From: Onchidella celtica
Lineage: Eukaryota; Mollusca; Gastropoda; Systellommatophora; Onchidiidae
Assembly (NCBI GenBank): GCA_963931925.1
Contig: OZ007571.1
Span: forward strand, 42,536,279 to 42,600,278
Length of the DNA: 64,000 nt
Reading direction: 5' to 3'
The notes below the pieces were generated by a model. The model was not told the DNA's origin. It made no database searches and saw only the letters and a program-made list of their open reading frames with translations. Shown here piece by piece: positions 59,501-64,000 of the stretch. The translations under genes were made by a program, and so were the position numbers. Position 1 is the first letter of the stretch. Each line of letters begins with the position of its first letter.

Positions 59501-62500
59501 CTCCAGTCCAGTAGCGATGGGGTTTCTGTCACTCCTTTCTGTTCTTTTATGAAAAATTCCAGCCTCAGAACACTTGAGCACGAAAGTCTGCCAAGCCTTA
59601 ATATCTGGTAATACATGTATATTCTGATGTTGCCATGTCAGTTACCAAACTAAGGCACTCAGATTAACCCAAAGGAAAATTTAATAAAACTACATTATTG
59701 TGAGATATGAGGTAATATAAGAGGTATAACGCTACCGGTGTTCTTGTTAGGGAGGGTCAATTTTTTCTTACAGGCCAACAAATCCGACGGACCCGACACC
59801 TTTCTGTTTGAAGTTGCCCTAGTCAAAATATTTTGGAAAGGGTTAGCGCTCTCCTGTTACACAAGTGTCTATAAGCGTCGCCCGCAATCTGTCTGTACCT
59901 CCCTGCACAGAGCCCATTATTTCCTTCAAAGTCACTGACTGCATTCGGCTGTCTCAGCTGATTGCATTCAGTCATTTTCTCCTGTCGGCGGCCAAATCAA
60001 ATATCAGCTTCGTGGCTGTTCCTTGGGGCAGTGTTGACAAAGAATTGGCCGCCAACTGCAATTCGCGTCTGTGAAGTAGTCAAAGAACAAAGCATTTCTG
60101 ACCCTTTATACCCGCCTTTCCTCTTTCCCCACGTCTATCCAGGTCTTGCCGAGATGGACATACTAATCTCTTAGTTACAGCCAGTTGTAGTAAAGTTAGG
60201 GACCAATAAAAAATAAGAAAGCCAAAACCTGAGAGGAAGGTGTCATAAGGATTAAAATGTACTTTAAATAATAGCAATGATTGTCTATTGGCAACCTTCG
60301 ATGGAGTTTGACAGCATTGTAAGATTGATATATTTTTATTGTCTGCGTGCTGCCTATTCAAATTATATGAGATGTATTTGTATGGTCGCCGGGATTGATG
60401 TGATCGTATCAGCTACCAACGGCTTTTCCACGTCATTTCCACTGTTATCCCTCTAGTGTCCAGTGTACCATATTTGAAACAGGCCACCTGGAGCCAGAAT
60501 GCTCTATCTTTGATACACTTATCTTCCTTTTAAAAAAAAATATTATTAACAAATACTTTTTCCACTCATACATTCACATTTTTGCAATAGTCTGACTATT
60601 ATAAAAATCAACTCAGCTTATTATTTCAGAAGTTTTGGAACTGGCAATTTTCGTCTGGGCAGTAGAGGGTTAAAGTCGTCTTTACTGAAGGCATTGGTGG
60701 CACTAATTTGCTCAATGCTTCTGCTGGTAAATAATGGCGGCGGCTCAAGTTTCTAACCAGAGAGAGGCAGTTTATTTTATGAACGGGTATCGTAGAGGTA
60801 ATGACCATTTACTCACGGATTGATGTTATGGAAACAAAACAAAAAAAAAGTAGGGATCATTGATGTCTTCATACACATTATATTAATACTTCTTAATTTC
60901 TGAGCCGTACGATTGAAAATAGAACAAAAGTAGTAACAAAATTAAAATTATGCTCACATTAAAAGAATATGTCAGAAAGGGCGGGTTCTACACAACACGA
61001 CTCTACATAAAAGTACACCATTTTGTGAAAGAAAATACAATCAGTTGTTTTGACCATGTGTTCAAGTTGACTTCATTCTGTGGCAGGGTGACTGCTGGTA
61101 CTAGACCTATATCCCAGAAAATAATATTGACTGTTCTTGTCAGACATACGGGCCATTTAGCCCACACGGTTTTGTTTACAGAACGTGTTGAAATCCGGCA
61201 AAGCCAAGCGGCCCAGTGACCACAGAATCATCCAGACCAGTCCATTTCTGTTTTGTAGTGCTTTGAACATGGGGTTTATCCGACCCATACAAACGTGTTG
61301 CCTTAACAGAGCTTAGGGTAATGGGGATATTAGAAAAAACATCTTGTCAAAACCAATATTTCAGCCGAAGGATGCATTTAACTTATCCAACGTAGAGAGA
61401 AACGTTGGTAATGCGAAAAGCAAATTTTATTTTGATGAAACAGTATCTGCAATGGACGTTCCTATTCCCCTCCCAGATATGGGACGGCACCTCTACATTC
61501 TAATTCTCCACCCTCCTAAACTGAGATAGCGTACATTAGGGACACAGGTCTAACTTTTTCCGTTTAAACCAAGAAATTATCTTTGTCGGATTAATGGACA
61601 AATACATTAAACATTATTCATAACTGGAATACTTAGAACACTAACAACTAGTGCAACTGGAGTGTAGCGCTCAAACCAATATGTCGCTGTCGTAATGAAA
61701 AATTAACAATGTCTGAAGAGCATGTGTAGCCGCTCGTCCATGGATCTGAAGGAAAGGCGTGGAAATATAGGTAAAAAAAATTAAGTAACCCTTATCAGAA
61801 CCAGCTAGTCTGTGAAGTAACAGATCCAACCTGACCACTAAGCTGTTCTGATACATAATACTAAACCTCTCTCAGTGATGCAGCTCGTAAGTAAAATAAG
61901 TGCATCGACAGTCATTCCACAATAGAACATTCCTACCAATCGGTCAGCAAACTAAAACAGAAATAGATGGGGTAGGAAATGTCTGTCTCTTAGTATGAAC
62001 TTTTGAATGACAACTGACCCTACAGACGCCAGGCGCCGCCGTTTTTTTTTTCTTCTTTTGTTGCTGCTGTTGTTGTTTAATCCAAAATACTTACTGTTGA
62101 TAAAACTGGTCGTCTATAGTGTCCTACACTACAACATTGAAAGCTTTTGACTGCTGGTTGTTGTTAGGTTATCTTAATATATCAATGCTGATAGGTGGAC
62201 ATTATTATGATTTCAGAACTGTGTGAGACAAAAGCCATGCATTGTTCTAATGAAAGCACTTAAGAAGTTTGGAATATGATAGAAAATATGCCTACAGTCA
62301 CTGCACGCACAAGTACTGTGTTTTTCTGGGGTTGTACATGAACTAAATCCATAACTCTATTAATCTTCTATTACTCTTTGGCTTCCCATTGTCGAGTCAA
62401 ATTTGTGGATCTATGGAGGAAAATAGCTATGTTGTTTTCTTTAAATTTCAAAATGTTACCGGCATGTATTTCCAATGTCAAGTATTTTATGGACCCCCTT

Positions 62501-63065
62501 CTTCGATATCAAACGTTAAACAACATTAAATTCTGGTATTAAAATAAAACCCTACCTCGAAGAGAAGTCGTCTGGCTGACAGAGTATTACAAACACTGGT
62601 CTCCATGATAAGGGATATTGTGATTGCTCCTGTGTTTGCACAATATCAGAAAACGTAGTTACACTGTAGTTCCAATAGTAGCCCAGCATGCCGTGCCTAT
62701 GACTTTAATAAAAGTTATGCAAGAAATATTTGGCTCCTGTATCTCAAGGAAATCCTAGTGTTTGAGCTTGTAAGCCAGTTAGTGGCATGTATGTAAAAAC
62801 AAAGTGCTCCTACGATTAAAGGTAAGTCTGTGCGTCGCCAAATCGTGTACTGGTTCCAGTTAACGGATTTAAACTTTCATTTTCAGGACGACCGTTGTAA
62901 TATAATTGGAGACATATAAACATCTAAACCGTCTACGTTGTATCACTTCATACCATTTTGTCATTTCAATTATTTAAAAGAAACGCTTTACAAATAGGCT
63001 GTATTATATTGGTGAGGTGACATTCACCATGTCAAAAATTAAAACAGTTGAATTGTTCATACATG
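56561..63065. other. No gene recognised over about 6.5 kb
   Basis: AT-rich DNA with many short overlapping frames on both strands, none with a recognisable domain. I looked specifically on the minus strand for the missing TINAG N-terminal exons (Cys-Cys pairs and a CYCD motif) and found none. An exon-like fragment with acceptor and donor matches at about 62639-62557 is too short to support. Confidence 0.5.
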
Positions 63066-63068
63066 ACT

Positions 63069-63069
63069 G

Positions 63070-63103
<34 letters not shown>

Positions 63104-63119
63104 CCATCATCATCATCAG
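63069..63119. repeat. (ATC)n microsatellite
   Basis: A short ATC array with one ACC interruption. Confidence 0.93.
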
Positions 63120-64000
63120 CCCTACTCATTTAAAATGATGATTCAGGCTGCATGCAACCTATGGCAGAAGATGTTAGTATCCAGTTATGTGCAGCATTTG
63201 ACATGGCCATTTTTTACAAGGTAGTTCGCCTTCAAGTTCGGCTATCAAGATGACGATTCAAGTCGCACACAACCACAGCTATTTGTATAGAGGATTTCAG
63301 TATTCAGCTATTTTCAGAATTTGACACGAGGATCCCCTCAAGATCATTTACATCCCCGAGTTAGATCGCGTTCAAATTTGGTGCAAGGCTGCCACAGAGA
63401 TGACGCAGTTTAAGATTATTTTGTATACTATGATCAAATAATTTAATGCTTCGATGAGTCATCTCGAAACTGGCCTGGCAACAAAAGAAAGGGCAGACTG
63501 GTTTCAAACCTATACAAATAAAGGATGTGTGGTGCTTAAAAAAATGAAACATTCAGCTGAATTGGAATGATCTTCGTTCTTTGGTAGCAAAACACTGCTC
63601 AGCTACTATGCCGGTCTTCCAGAGCGCCTATCACTCTGATTATAACAAGTGAACATGTACACGCAAACTGGCTGATGGTACAGGAGTGAAACATTCAAGA
63701 GGGTCCGGAATGTTTACGATACATCTTAATCCGAGGTAAACCTTGAAGCATTAAGCGAGACTTTGAGAGCCCCTTGGGGAATGACATGCCCTTGTGCTAA
63801 AGTCAAGTAGGCTTGTACGGTATGCAGAAGCACAGACTAGCTTTACTCAGAGAAGTCTCAATCGACGTCATACAAGCTTATTCACTTGTTCAGTGGCTGT
63901 ATTGGCCCGCTTGAAAATGGGTTAATATGCAATTAAGATGGGAAAAATTGTTTTTTACTGTAGTTTATCATTGTTAAGGAAGCAGTTTATGATGGCTGCT
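63120..64000. other. No gene recognised at the right edge; internal ~115-bp duplication
   Basis: 63135-63200 and 63250-63320 share GATGATTCAGGCTGCATGCA or GACGATTCAAGTCGCACACA, then ACCTATGGCAGA..TTAGTATCCAGTTAT or ..TTCAGTATTCAGCTAT. They look like an old short tandem duplication. The remainder is unique-looking. Confidence 0.5.

Noticed and set aside
62557..62639. Exon-like minus-strand stretch with tgcaaacacag acceptor and gtaggg donor
   Set aside because: It is short, has no homology to the missing TINAG N-terminus and no supporting neighbour exon. Such matches are expected by chance in 26 kb.

Overview
The window looks like a gene-poor stretch of animal nuclear DNA, most likely from a mollusc. 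It is AT-rich and has spliced exons with GT..AG introns, long simple repeats (GA, TC, GATA, ATC, AC), several transposon families and no bacterial gene organisation. The mollusc call is an inference. It rests on a tRNA-headed SINE whose body resembles, from memory, a family common in gastropods, together with Helitron, hAT-like and L2/CR1-like fragments.

One protein-coding gene is well supported. It lies on the minus strand from 37660 down to 23940 and encodes a member of the tubulointerstitial nephritis antigen family (TINAG/TINAGL1; Drosophila Swim is the fly member). Ten coding exons join in a single open frame with consistent phases and give 462 visible residues. These are a von Willebrand C-like cysteine segment, the TINAG linker and a complete papain-fold domain. 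The catalytic cysteine is serine, while the histidine and asparagine positions are kept. An unusual basic C-terminal tail of about 90 residues follows. The N-terminal exons (signal peptide, somatomedin-B-like domain) were not found, so the gene is 5'-incomplete in this window.

Layout: 67-1275 holds a solo LTR with a 5-bp target duplication. 5225-5937 is a non-autonomous Helitron. 8371-8841 is a DNA element with 58-bp inverted ends. 9215-9484 is a SINE. 11.6-13.0 kb carries a palindromic MITE and hAT-like pieces. 14.66-15.02 kb is a foldback repeat. 16336-17127 is a collapsed copy of the same LTR family. 22313-22545 is a short DNA element with a target duplication. 23.9-37.7 kb is the TINAG-like gene, with microsatellites and a 56-bp minisatellite in its introns. 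38.9-41.1 kb is a foldback element with an internal 52-bp tandem array, interrupted by an LTR-leader insertion that has a proline-tRNA primer site. 42.95-43.30 kb is the 3' end of an L2/CR1-like LINE. 45.3-46.9 kb has a 36-bp minisatellite and a diverged direct duplication. 48.7, 52.7 and 55.9 kb carry further MITE, hAT and SINE copies. From about 56.1 to 64 kb almost nothing is recognisable.

No operon, RNA gene or second protein-coding gene could be supported. Most open frames in the window are chance frames, many of them created by microsatellites.
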